34,054 nt of DNA. Origin: an uncultured beta proteobacterium (GTDB lineage: Bacteria > Pseudomonadota > Gammaproteobacteria > Burkholderiales > Burkholderiaceae_C). Shown piece after piece: positions 19,193 to 28,300 of the stretch. Where the stretch lies: positions 1 to 34,054 of the forward strand of contig CAIOAQ010000275.1 of NCBI GenBank assembly GCA_903856025.1, in the 5' to 3' direction. Under the pieces are notes generated by a model, which was not told the DNA's origin, did not search any database, and worked only from the letters and a program-made list of their open reading frames with translations. The translations under genes were made by a program, and so were the position numbers. Positions within the stretch are counted from its first letter, which is position 1, and each line of letters starts with the position of its first letter.

Positions 19193-19570
19193 GGATGCAT
19201 TTTAAAAGGTGGCAATTTACGCATTGGGACTCGCCGTTTGTGATGTCACAAGCCCATGCCTTAGTTGCCCTCACGCACTTGAAACTCCGAGTACCAGAAT
19301 GCTTTGTAAGAAGCACAGTTTGTCCTGGATCAGACCAGGTCCCCAACAATTGACTGCCAGGATTGAATCCAGTCAAATTGTCGTCGGCGACAACAGTCTA
19401 CAGCCGGTAATCAGAGTCGCTCGATTGAACGGCAGATAGGTGGCAGGAAGATCGGCAAACTGTAGGTCCGCTTCCAGCCTTTAAGAGTCAGTGGCCGACG
19501 CAACGTCTGTAGGCGGCAAGCTTGACTTTGGACTGAATATTCATGCGTGTCACAGCCAGTCGCGCTGACC
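19193..19570. other. Gene-less region with a run of hairpins
   Basis: No credible ORF or RNA gene is seen in 378 bp between the starts/ends of trhO and the RIO kinase. Several inverted repeats stand close together: TTGTGA-TG-TCACAA at 19238-19251, CCTGG-N6-CCAGG at 19324-19339, a longer hairpin at 19347-19380 (CAATTGACT arm with an inner GGATT-G-AATCC), and TTGTCG-TCGG-CGACAA at 19378-19393. It could be a structured RNA, a decayed mobile element, or the upstream region of trhO. Confidence 0.5.
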
Positions 19571-20452
19571 TCAACCCGTCACCGTCGCCATGCGCAACCG
19601 GCGTGCGGCATCCTCGGCGCGCGCATCGTCAATCTCTCGCATCACGGCTTGCATGTCGACACTGGCTTGGGCGCGCTCAAAGCGTCCGGTCAGCACGGTT
19701 TCATTGCTCAATAGCCCCGCCTGGTACAGGCTCCACATCTCCGGGCCGTAGTGGGTGGTCAGCAACGCTGGCGCAAACTGGCCAAAAAAGTCGCGCAGAT
19801 TGCCCACATCGCGCAGCAGCATGCGTTGCGCGTGGTTGTTGCCTGCCGCATCTACCGCTTGGGGCAAGTCAATGATCACCGGCTCGTCCACACCGTCAGC
19901 ATCCTCCACGCCCTGCGTGTGTGCCAGCAGGATGTTGAATTCGGACAAATCGCCATGCACCACCCCGGCGCAGAGCATGCGCACCACCTCTTTGACGAGC
20001 GTGGCGTGGTGCTTGATGGCCTGCTCAGGTGTGAAGGCCACATCGTTCAAGCGCGGGGCTGCGTCGCCGTGCGCGTCGGTCACCAGCTCCATCAGCAGCA
20101 CGCCGTCGCAAAAGTTGTACGGCGTTGGCACCCGTACACCGGCGGCGGCCAAACGGTAGAGTGCATCCACCTCGGCGCTTTGCCAGGCGGCTTCCTGTTC
20201 TTGTCTGCCAAATTTGCTGCCCTTGGCCATGGCACGGGCAGAGCGCGAATTTTTCACCTTGCGGTTTTCGGTGTAATCCACCGCCTGGCGAAAGCTGCGG
20301 TGGGTGGCCTCTTTGTAAATCTTGGCGCAGCGGGTCTCATCCCCACAGCGCACCACAAACACCATGGCTTCCTTGCCACTCATCAGCTGGCGCACCACCG
20401 AATCAATCAGGCCCTCGTCAATGAGGGATTGCAGTCTGGCAGGTGGTTTCAT
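19571..20452 (-). CDS. RIO1-family serine/threonine kinase (PA4780-like)
   Basis: This 293-residue protein has a RIO kinase fold. The ATP-binding Lys44 is in TRCAKIYKEA, the catalytic loop is VVHGDLSEFNILL (Asp168, Asn173), and the metal-binding Asp195 is in VIIDLPQAVD. The length and the N-terminal helical lead (LIDEGLIDSVVRQLMSGKEA) match the bacterial PA4780-like group rather than archaeal Rio1. All phosphotransfer residues are present, so it is probably active; the substrate is unknown. It is divergent from rarD with about 134 bp between the starts. Confidence 0.93.
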   Translation of the reverse strand: MKPPARLQSLIDEGLIDSVVRQLMSGKEAMVFVVRCGDETRCAKIYKEATHRSFRQAVDYTENRKVKNSRSARAMAKGSKFGRQEQEAAWQSAEVDALYRLAAAGVRVPTPYNFCDGVLLMELVTDAHGDAAPRLNDVAFTPEQAIKHHATLVKEVVRMLCAGVVHGDLSEFNILLAHTQGVEDADGVDEPVIIDLPQAVDAAGNNHAQRMLLRDVGNLRDFFGQFAPALLTTHYGPEMWSLYQAGLLSNETVLTGRFERAQASVDMQAVMREIDDARAEDAARRLRMATVTG

Positions 20453-20586
20453 TCAGGGCTTTGTTCTTGGTTGTCGAAGCCGGATTGTCGGGCCTTGTCA
20501 ATGTCACGATGCAGGCCAAGGCCATGCCCCTAGACTCTGTACTTTGCTGTGCACAGCGGCAGCAGCTTTATTTCAGAAAAAATACG

Positions 20587-21477
20587 ATGAATCCTGGTGT
20601 CCTTTATGCCGGTCTGGCCTATACCGCTTGGGGCCTGTTGCCGATCTTTTTCAAGCAGTTGGGCCACGTCAACGCGTTCGAGGTGGTGATGCACCGCATG
20701 GTGTGGTCGCTGCTTTTTCTGATGTGTGTGCTGGTTGTGCTCAGGCGCTGGACCTGGCTGCGTCAGGTGGCCCGCCAGCCAAAGGTGTTGGCCGCATTTG
20801 GTGTGTCGGCCTTGCTGTTGTCCGCGAACTGGTCGGTGTACATCTGGGCGGTGCAAAACGCCCATGTGGTGGATGCTAGCCTGGGTTACTTCATCCTGCC
20901 CCTGGTCAATGTGTCCTTTGGTTTCGTCTTCTTGCATGAGCGTCCGCGTCGGGCGCAGTGGCTGGCGGTGGCCGTGGCCGCTTGCGGTGTCATTTGGCTC
21001 ACCGTGCAAACCGGGCGCCTGCCCTGGATTGCCCTGGTGTTGGCCTCCACCTTTGGCATCTACGGTCTGATGCGCAAAGTGGCTGTGCTTGGCGCGCTGG
21101 AGGGGCTGACGCTGGAAACCTTGCTGCTTGCGCCTTTTGCCCTGGGCTTGTTGGTGTGGTGGGCCTGGCATGGACAGGGCGCTCTGGTGCAGAGTGATGC
21201 TGTCACCCTAGGCTGGCTGCTGCTGGCCGGGCCGTTGACTGCTGTCCCGCTGCTGCTGTTTGCGGCGGGTGCACGTCGTATTCCCATGGCCACGCTGGGC
21301 ATACTGCAATACATTTCGCCCAGTCTGCAAATGTTGATCGGCGTCTGGCTGTACGGTGAAGCCTTTGACGCGACGCGTGCGCTTGGTTTTTACTTGATTT
21401 GGCTGGCATTGCTGGTGTACAGCCTGGAAGGCTTTATGCAGTCACGTCGGAAGACGCCCGCAGGTGTTGTTGCCTGA
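20587..21477 (+). CDS. rarD: RarD-type EamA/DMT permease
   Basis: The ATG at 20587 gives 296 residues, the usual RarD length. The in-frame upstream extension to 20443 has no homologous look and no ribosome site. The sequence opens GVLYAGLAYTAWGLLPIFFK and has about ten membrane helices in the EamA 5+5 arrangement. E. coli RarD was named from a chloramphenicol-sensitivity locus, but its substrate is not established. It is encoded alone on the plus strand. Confidence 0.92.
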   Translation: MNPGVLYAGLAYTAWGLLPIFFKQLGHVNAFEVVMHRMVWSLLFLMCVLVVLRRWTWLRQVARQPKVLAAFGVSALLLSANWSVYIWAVQNAHVVDASLGYFILPLVNVSFGFVFLHERPRRAQWLAVAVAACGVIWLTVQTGRLPWIALVLASTFGIYGLMRKVAVLGALEGLTLETLLLAPFALGLLVWWAWHGQGALVQSDAVTLGWLLLAGPLTAVPLLLFAAGARRIPMATLGILQYISPSLQMLIGVWLYGEAFDATRALGFYLIWLALLVYSLEGFMQSRRKTPAGVVA

Positions 21478-21483
21478 CGGTAT

Positions 21484-21511
21484 TTGATTTGTATACTATG
21501 GGGGGTATAAA
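21484..21511 (+). promoter_or_regulatory. Promoter with G-tract palindrome (possible CsoR/FrmR-type operator)
   Basis: TTGATT at 21484-21489 and TATAAA at 21506-21511, 16 bp apart, form a reasonable promoter. The spacer holds a G6 tract flanked by ATAC and GTAT (21493-21508), the kind of site bound by DUF156 regulators (CsoR, RcnR, FrmR and CstR). No such regulator is encoded in the window. The promoter faces the AhpD-like gene that starts 66 bp downstream. Confidence 0.5.
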
Positions 21512-21577
21512 TGTCGATGCATTGCTTCGCATCCAGTGCAGCGTGCATCAACCTGTCAACAACCCTGGAGCCTACAA

Positions 21578-21937
21578 ATGAGCACGTTTGAACACATTGC
21601 CCTGATTAAAAACATCAACGAAAACCTGGCACCCTTCAGAAAGTCACAACCCGACGCGATGCAGGCGTTTGGGCAGCTGGCAAAGAGTGCCATGGCCGAG
21701 GGAAGCGTCAGTGCCAAGCACAAGGAACTGATCGCGCTGGCCATTGGCATCACGCAGCATTGTTCGGGGTGCATCGGATTTCATGTCAAGGCGCTGATTC
21801 GTTTGGGCTGTACGCGACAGGAGCTTGAAGAAATGCTGAGTGTCTGTGTGTACATGGGAGGGGGCCCGGCTTTGATGTATTGCGCAGAAGCGCTCGACGC
21901 CTTCGACAAAATGGGCACAGAAAAATCGGCGGCTTGA
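21578..21937 (+). CDS. AhpD-like carboxymuconolactone decarboxylase family protein
   Basis: The ATG at 21578 has GGAG at 21567-21570; an upstream in-frame start at 21536 is not needed. This 119-residue all-helical protein carries the AhpD redox signature: Glu50, then Cys62-x-x-Cys65 and His69 (HCSGCIGFH). That predicts thiol peroxidase/disulfide reductase activity rather than true decarboxylation. The promoter with a G-tract palindrome suggests metal, sulfide or aldehyde-responsive control, which is inference. Confidence 0.9.
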   Translation: MSTFEHIALIKNINENLAPFRKSQPDAMQAFGQLAKSAMAEGSVSAKHKELIALAIGITQHCSGCIGFHVKALIRLGCTRQELEEMLSVCVYMGGGPALMYCAEALDAFDKMGTEKSAA

Positions 21938-21976
21938 CCTATTGCGTAGCCACACTTCGAGAAGAAGTTCGCTGCG

Positions 21977-22900
21977 TCATGCTGGCCCCCTGGTGCGGGA
22001 GAACCCTTTCCAGTTGCCCCCGCTGACCATCACAATGCCTACCAGTACCGGTATGGCACCGATCAAAAAGCTGGCCTCAATCGGCTCATGCAGCAGCCAC
22101 GCGCCAAACACCATGCCAAACAGGGGTGTCAGAAACGAGAACACACCCAGGCGCGAAGCCAGGTACTTGCGCAGCAGCCAGAACCAGGCCAGAAAACTCG
22201 CAAACGACACCACGATGGTGTGAAACGCCAGACTGGCCCAGACCAGAGGTGTTGGGTTAAAACGCGCTTGGTCTGTGGCAAAAGCACCGATCAGCAGCAT
22301 CGCAAACGCGCCAATCAGCTGGTACATGAGCGTTTGTGTGGCAGGTGCGCTTGAGAGTTTGGAACTGCGCACCACCACCGTGGTGGCGGCCCAAGACATG
22401 CCACCCATCAGCCCCAGAAAATCTCCCCACAGCATGTTGCCAGATCCTGCAAAGGCGGTGCTGCGTCCCAAAAAGGTGAACGCAATGCCGCCAAACGCCA
22501 GCGCAATGCCCAGCCACTGCAGCGCGCCCAGGCGCTCCGCAGGCAAGCGCCAAGCCAGCCCGAGTGCAGCAAACATCGGCGCGGTGTACAAAAAAACCAC
22601 CATGTGGGAGGCCGTGGTGTGGCGCAGGCCTTCTGCGACCAGAATGAATTCAAACCCGAACAGCAAGCCCACCACCACGCCTGCACCGAGTGTGCCGTCG
22701 CGCAAGTTCATGGGTTCGTTCTTCCACCACATCACCAGAGCGACCAACAGCGCAGCTGCGCCTGAGCGCAGTGCGATCTGCATGATGGGCGCAATGTCGG
22801 CCACAGTGGCCTTCAGCACCACTTGCTGCATGCCCCAAATGGCGCACAGCACCAGCATCACCATGATGGCGCGGGTGTCGAGGGCTTGGCGGGTGTCCAT
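21977..22900 (-). CDS. EamA/DMT family permease
   Basis: The ATG at 22900 (MDTRQALDTRAI) is chosen over an in-frame TTG at 22924. It encodes 307 residues with ten predicted membrane helices in two EamA halves (first starting ~12, second ~155), including LCAIWGMQQVVLKAT and the LTPLFGMVFGAWLLHEPI repeat signature. It is divergently transcribed from an AraC regulator, which probably controls it. The substrate is unknown; amino acids or other metabolites are usual for the superfamily. Confidence 0.9.
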   Translation of the reverse strand: MDTRQALDTRAIMVMLVLCAIWGMQQVVLKATVADIAPIMQIALRSGAAALLVALVMWWKNEPMNLRDGTLGAGVVVGLLFGFEFILVAEGLRHTTASHMVVFLYTAPMFAALGLAWRLPAERLGALQWLGIALAFGGIAFTFLGRSTAFAGSGNMLWGDFLGLMGGMSWAATTVVVRSSKLSSAPATQTLMYQLIGAFAMLLIGAFATDQARFNPTPLVWASLAFHTIVVSFASFLAWFWLLRKYLASRLGVFSFLTPLFGMVFGAWLLHEPIEASFLIGAIPVLVGIVMVSGGNWKGFSRTRGPA

Positions 22901-22979
22901 GTCGGCGGCTTTAGAGTGAAACAAGGCTTACATTATTGGTGTGACGGCTTCGATAGATATAGCGAAAACCAGACAAACC

Positions 22980-23792
22980 ATGCACCACAACCGACAAAAC
23001 CCGCGCGTGCTTCGCCCCAAGCTGGATGTGCCGCTGTCCAGCCCGGCTTTGCCTGCGCCCATCATGTTTCGCAGCGCCTATGTGCCGCCCGACGGCATCT
23101 ACCCGCTGCACCAACACGCCTGGGGTGAGTTTGTGTATTCGTTCAGCGGTGTGATGGAGGTCAAGGTGGCAGATCACCATTACCTGGCCCCGCCCCAATA
23201 CGGCCTGTGGTTGCCTCCGGATATGGCGCATGTGGGCCTGAACCGCAACGCCGCCCACCACGCCTCGGTATATCTTTGCGCAGCCTTGTGTGCGGCGCTG
23301 CCTTCTGAGCCCTGCGCGTTGACGGTCAGCCCGCTGGCACGCGCGCTGCTGGAGCACTTGCGCGCCCAGCCGGATGAGGTGTCTGACACACCCGAAGGCG
23401 CCTGCTTGCTGCAGGTGTTGGCGGACCAGTTGACGGCAGCGCCGCGTGCCGGCAGCTACCTGCCCACGTCGGAGGACCCGGCGCTGGGGGCTGTGCTGTC
23501 GATGTTGGAGAACACGCCTGGTGACAACCGATCGGTGCCAGAACTGGCTGCCCTGGCTCATACCACCGAGCGCACGCTGATGCGTCGCTGCCAGCGTGAT
23601 CTGGGCATGAGCCTGGCCCAGTGGCGCCAGCGCCTGCGGGTGGTCAAGGCGATGGCGCTTCTGGAGAACGGCCAAACCGTGGAAACCATCGCGCTGGACC
23701 TGGGCTACGGCAGCGCGTCAGCCTTCATCAGTATGTTCAAACGCCTGGCTGGAACCACGCCAGACGAGTTCCGCAAGGCCAGCGCTGGCTGA
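22980..23792 (+). CDS. AraC-family transcriptional regulator
   Basis: The ATG at 22980 (270 residues) is favoured over a GTG at 22941, which would leave almost no divergent promoter. The N-terminal cupin sensor (~20-110; YPLHQHAWGEFVYSFSG and a YLAPPQYGLWLPPDMAH strand pair) is followed by the two helix-turn-helices of AraC (~170-265; SVPELAALAHTTERTLMRRCQ, then VETIALDLGYGSASAFISMFK). It is likely an activator or repressor of the adjacent DMT permease gene. Confidence 0.92.
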   Translation: MHHNRQNPRVLRPKLDVPLSSPALPAPIMFRSAYVPPDGIYPLHQHAWGEFVYSFSGVMEVKVADHHYLAPPQYGLWLPPDMAHVGLNRNAAHHASVYLCAALCAALPSEPCALTVSPLARALLEHLRAQPDEVSDTPEGACLLQVLADQLTAAPRAGSYLPTSEDPALGAVLSMLENTPGDNRSVPELAALAHTTERTLMRRCQRDLGMSLAQWRQRLRVVKAMALLENGQTVETIALDLGYGSASAFISMFKRLAGTTPDEFRKASAG

Positions 23793-23796
23793 CCTG

Positions 23797-24057
23797 TCAG
23801 CCGTTCAGGGGGCCAACGACCGACCAACCGGCGTGCTGGTTGGTCTTGTCGTTTTCATAGTCCCAAACGGTGCCGCAGTGGTCACACAGGTAGCGGGTCA
23901 CGGTGACCGGCCCGTTGGGGCGCTCTTCTCTGCGGTTTTTGCGTTGCACCAACTCGGCGTGTCCGGGCGCACGTCGCCAGTTGCGCTGAATGCCAGCGCA
24001 GGGTTCACACAGGGTGTGCGGGGTGGGCTCGGTGGGGGTGGGCAGGTCTTGGGTCAT
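23797..24057 (-). CDS. Small zinc-ribbon-like protein
   Basis: This 86-residue protein has two CxxC pairs, Cys17/Cys20 (LCEPC) and Cys58/Cys61 (LCDHC), spaced like a zinc ribbon, with aromatic residues after the second pair (GTVWDYEND). The ATG lies 8 bp after the DTW gene stop, so the two form an operon. No specific family is recognised. A role in RNA binding or as a partner of the DTW enzyme is only a guess from context. Confidence 0.7.
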   Translation of the reverse strand: MTQDLPTPTEPTPHTLCEPCAGIQRNWRRAPGHAELVQRKNRREERPNGPVTVTRYLCDHCGTVWDYENDKTNQHAGWSVVGPLNG

Positions 24058-24065
24058 GGGGCGGT

Positions 24066-24914
24066 TCAGGTGTGAATGGCTGATTGTCGCCCCGGCGCGT
24101 CACCGGGCCAACACAGCCCCCGCAAACGCTGGTGCGCTGCGTCTTCCAGGTCCAGTGGCTGCTGGTTTTTGGCTTGCAAGTAGTGGTGGGTGAACACATC
24201 TAGGTACGCCTCCAGCACCTCGGCCGCGCGCGGCTCACCGGCCAGGGCCAGGCACAGGGCACCCACCTCGGACGTGCAGAAGTGGTCGCTGCGGCTGGAG
24301 CGGCGCAGGCGGTAGGTGGAGAGCTGGTCGGGGTGCAGACTGAGCACCGGAAACTGGTTCAGATAGGGGCTTTTGCGAAACATCTTGCCCGCCTCGGCCC
24401 AGGTGGCATCCAGCAGCACAAACAGCGGGCGCTTGGCAGGAAGTGCGTCGCCGGGCACCGCAGGCAGCAGCGCGGTCACCACCCGTTCAGGCGTCACAAA
24501 CTCGCCCGGAAACACCACATACGGCTGCCACTGCGGGTCGGCCAACAGCGTCAGCAGGGCCGGGTCCACCTGGGTGCGCGCCCAGCCAAAGGCAAACGTG
24601 TCGGCCACCACATCGGCAATCAGCCAGCCGGTGTTGCTGGGTTTGAGCGGCTCAATGTCGGCCATCAGCAGGCACATGCCCACCTGGGTCGGCACCACCG
24701 GGCGCAAGGCACACAAACAGTGGCTGTGCATCACCCGACAGTCGGGGCAGCGCTCTGCCGGGCCACCCCGGGCGCGAAAGGGTTTGACGGCACGCGCCAG
24801 TCGGTCGGTGCGCAAACGGGACACGGCGTGGGGCGCAAGCGGTGGCCTTGCAGGTGCCTGCTTGGCGGATTTCTTAGTAGTCAAATCGGCCTCTAGCCCT
24901 CGTAAAACAAGCAC
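24066..24914 (-). CDS. DTW-domain tRNA-uridine aminocarboxypropyltransferase
   Basis: DTW/TapT family enzymes transfer the 3-amino-3-carboxypropyl group of SAM to uridine (acp3U) in tRNA. The zinc-binding lead ERCPDCRVMHSHCLCAL and the DTW motif (LLDATWAEAGKMFRKSPYL) are both visible, with the later SRSDHFCTSEVGALCLAL segment. The start is uncertain: 24914 is a GTG inside a copy of the 31-bp repeat, and a TTG at 24884 just downstream of the repeat may be the real start. Residues 12-45 of the long form are basic and of low complexity. Confidence 0.88.
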   Translation of the reverse strand: MLVLRGLEADLTTKKSAKQAPARPPLAPHAVSRLRTDRLARAVKPFRARGGPAERCPDCRVMHSHCLCALRPVVPTQVGMCLLMADIEPLKPSNTGWLIADVVADTFAFGWARTQVDPALLTLLADPQWQPYVVFPGEFVTPERVVTALLPAVPGDALPAKRPLFVLLDATWAEAGKMFRKSPYLNQFPVLSLHPDQLSTYRLRRSSRSDHFCTSEVGALCLALAGEPRAAEVLEAYLDVFTHHYLQAKNQQPLDLEDAAHQRLRGLCWPGDAPGRQSAIHT

Positions 24915-24924
24915 GAGTAGCTAT
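24894..24924 (+). repeat. 31-bp dispersed repeat, copy between VOC and DTW genes
   Basis: TAGCCCTCGT, 15 variable bases, then AGCTAT and an A-rich tail. It begins 9 bp beyond the leftward VOC gene stop, in the opposite orientation to that gene. It overlaps the possible 5' codons of the DTW gene, so it either supplied a start codon or the true start is downstream. Confidence 0.8.
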
Positions 24925-24933
24925 CAAAAATAA

Positions 24934-25320
24934 TCACGCCTTTTTGGCTGGCCGGTGCAACGCGCAAATCTTGTTGCCGTCGGGGTCGCGCAAATACGCC
25001 AGGTAAAGCTGGCCCGACGACGCTTCGCGCCAACCCGGTGGGTCTTCGCAGGTGGTGCCGCCGTTGGCCACGCCCGCCGCGTGGAAGGCATTGGCCTGCT
25101 CGGGCGATGCCATGGCAAAGCCCGTGGTGCTGCCGTTGCCGTGGGTGGCCGTTTCGCCATTGATGGGCGTGGTGATGCCGAACAGGCCGGTAGGGCTGCG
25201 GTAAAAGTAGCGATTGCCGTTCGCAACGCCGGGGCCAATGCCCAGCGTGCCGAGCAACGCGTCGTAGAACTTTCTGGAAACCTCAAGGTTGTTGGTACCA
25301 AGCATCACATGACTGAACAT
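24934..25320 (-). CDS. VOC family (glyoxalase-like) protein
   Basis: This 128-residue protein has the vicinal-oxygen-chelate pattern: FSHVMLGTNNLEVSRKFYDALLG at the N terminus and YLAYLRDPDGNKICALHRP at the C terminus, giving two beta-alpha-beta-beta-beta units. GGAG precedes the ATG at good spacing. The substrate is unknown; typical members are lactoylglutathione lyase-like or resistance proteins. Confidence 0.9.
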   Translation of the reverse strand: MFSHVMLGTNNLEVSRKFYDALLGTLGIGPGVANGNRYFYRSPTGLFGITTPINGETATHGNGSTTGFAMASPEQANAFHAAGVANGGTTCEDPPGWREASSGQLYLAYLRDPDGNKICALHRPAKKA

Positions 25321-25390
25321 CGTTTTCTCCGTGGGAGCCCGGTCGTGGGCGGAATGGGAGCAGCGATGGTACTTGATGACAAGTTGGCTA

Positions 25391-28300
25391 CTAGGCGTCA
25401 GGCGGCATCGTCACCGGCGCATGGAACTGTTTGACCCAATTCTGAAAGTCCTCGGCGGGCATCGGCCTGGCCAGGAAATAGCCCTGGGCAATGTCGCAAC
25501 CGAATGCGGCAAGCTGATTCCAGTGCTGCTGGGTTTCAACCCCCTCTGCCACCACCTTACGGCCAAGATCATGGGCCAGGTCGATGGTGGAGCGCACAAT
25601 CACGGCAGACGCGTCGCTGGTTGACATACCGAACACAAAGGACTGGTCGATTTTGATGTACGCCACCGGCAAGCGCTGCAAATAACCGAGTGAAGAATAA
25701 CCTGTACCAAAATCGTCGATGTAGAGGGCAATACCGGTATCACGCAGGCCGTGCAGCACCTGCAAGGAGAATTCGGCGTCATCCATGACCGTGCTTTCGG
25801 TGATTTCCAGCTCAAACATGCCGTGCGGCACCTCCCAGGCTGCTTGCAACTGGCGCACTTTCGCCAGCAGGTTGGGATCACGCAGATTGCGTGCCGAAAG
25901 GTTGACCGCAATCGGCAGTGCGCAGCCTTCGCGCGCCCAGGCATGGTTCAGCCGCAACCCGGTTTCGATGACCCATTCGGTGAGGGGCTTGATCAGCCCG
26001 GTGTGCTCGGCCAAGCCAATGAATTCACCTGGCATGATCAAACCGCGCTCGGCGTGTCGCCAGCGTACCAGCCCTTCAGCGCCGCAGACCCGCCCCGTTG
26101 CCATCTCGACTTTGGGCTGCAGGTAAAGCGCCAGATCGCCCACCTCAATGGCACGACGAAGCTCTCCAGCCATGTTCAGGCGGTGGGACTGGTCTTGATT
26201 GCGGGCTGGGTCGAAGATGACGTAATCGAGCCCCTTTTTCTTGGCCTGATGAATGGCCAAATCCACATGCCGGAACAGATCATGCGGAGTCGAACCATGA
26301 CCCGGGAACAAGCTGATACCGGCCTTGGCTGTCACGTCAAGCGAAATATCAGCGATTTGAAAGGGCTGCGTCAACTGCTCGCTGAGCCGATGCACCATGT
26401 CAATGGCGGCAGCTTCGCCGCTGTTGGGCAGCAGAATTGCAAATTCGTTGCCTCGCAGGCGTGCCACCGTGGAAGACGCGGGCACCGCGCTGCCAAGCCT
26501 GGTCGCAAATTCCCGCAACATCTGGTCACCCTGACCGAAACCAAGGGTGTCATTGATGTCGCTCAACTGCGCCATGTTGGCTTGAAGCACCGCAAAGGGC
26601 TGGTCCAGCCGCTGGCCAGTCTCGATGGCTGTTGCCAAAATTTCCGCGAACTGGGTCTCATTGGGCAAGCCCGTGAGCACGTCGTAACGCGTCAGGCGAT
26701 GCATGGCTTCTTGCGTTTGTTGCTGCTGTGCGCGCGCGCGCAAGGTGGCAATACCAAAGGCCAGGTCATCGGCCGACTCGGTGAGCAGATTGATTTCGTC
26801 CTGCGCGAAGGCATTCTTCTCGTCGTGGTAAATGGCCAGCGCACCGATGACCTCGTTGCCAATCCGTAGCGGGCAGGCCATTGCAGAAGAATTGCCGCTC
26901 AAAAAGGACCGCCATGGGGCATAGTTCGCGTCGGACAACATGTCACTGGCCACGCTGGCCTGCCCCGTGCGAACGGCGGTGGCCGCGGCACCTTGGCCGC
27001 GCTCGTTGTCGGCCCAGCTGACCTTCAGCCCGCGCAGCGCGGTCAAACCTTGGGAATAGCCGCATTCAGCCATCGGCCACAGGCTGCTCGATGCGTCGTG
27101 CATTCGGTACCACACCACCGCCATGCCATAGCCCCCCGCGCTGACAATGGCCCGGCACATGGTCTCCAGCAGCGTCATCTCGTCACTGGCGCGCAACATG
27201 GCCCGGTTGCCGGCGCTCAGGGTCTTGAGCCCGCGGCTGAGATGTTCCAACTGGCGCACATGGACCGTCAGTTCGGCGTTGAGCGTTGCTATTTCTTCTT
27301 CGGCGCGTTTGCGCTCCGTGATGTCGGAGCCCAGCACGTAATAGCCGGTGACCTGGTCTTGATCGTCGCGCTTGGGCAAGTAGTTGATCACCTGCCACAC
27401 GCCGGGGAAGGGTTGCCAGTCGTAGCTTTGCGCATCGCCTTGAAGCACTTTGACGATCAGCGGGGAGGCAATGGCATAGCGCTCGGGCCCCAGAATCTCG
27501 CACACCGTACAACCGGTGATGTCGCTGCGCTCGGGCGCAAAACGTTCCTGGTACTGCTGGTTGACGTAGACGTAGCGTTGTTGCGCATCCACGTAGGCGA
27601 TCAAGGCTGGCGCATTGCTGATGACACTGCGCAGATGGCCTTCGCTCGCCTGCAGTTGCAGGGTGCGTTCATCGACACGTCGCTCCAGCAGCTCATTTTG
27701 CTCACGAATCAACTGGCGCGCCCGACGCTCAGTGGTCACATCGCGGAACACCAGCACCACGCCCGTCAGTTGTCTTGCGGTATCACGTATCGGCGCCGCG
27801 CTGTCGGCAATGGGGTGTTCGCGCCCGTCCCGTGCAATCAGCAGCGTGTGGTTGGCCAGCTCCTGGACGGTGCCTGTGGCCAGGACGGTCGTCACGGGAA
27901 TTACGGCAGGCTCACGCGTTTGCTCATGAATGATGCGAAACACCTCTTCGACGGGATGCCCCAACGCCTGGGCGATAGACCATCCGGTCAACGCTTCGGC
28001 GACCGGATTCATGCGCGTGACACGCCCTTGTGTATCGGTCGCCAGCACGCCGTCACCAATGGAATACAGCGTGGTGGAAAGACTCTCTTCGTTGTTGGCC
28101 AGTGCGCGCCGGCTGGCCTCGGTTTCCTGAAACTGCCTTCGGATCAAGGCATAGGTGGCCGCCAGCAGCAGCACCAGCAGCGTGGCAACCAGTGCACCAG
28201 AGGTCACCATGGCCTGGCGCGCACGCAACTGCTGGGTGCCACGGGTCTCCAGCAACTGGCGTTCCTCATCTTCCAGCTCGCGCAACAAACGGTAGGTGCG

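Noticed and set aside
19238-19251. TTGTGA-TG-TCACAA as a CRP site
   Set aside because: CRP sites need six bases between TGTGA and TCACA; here there are only two, so it is recorded only as a hairpin.
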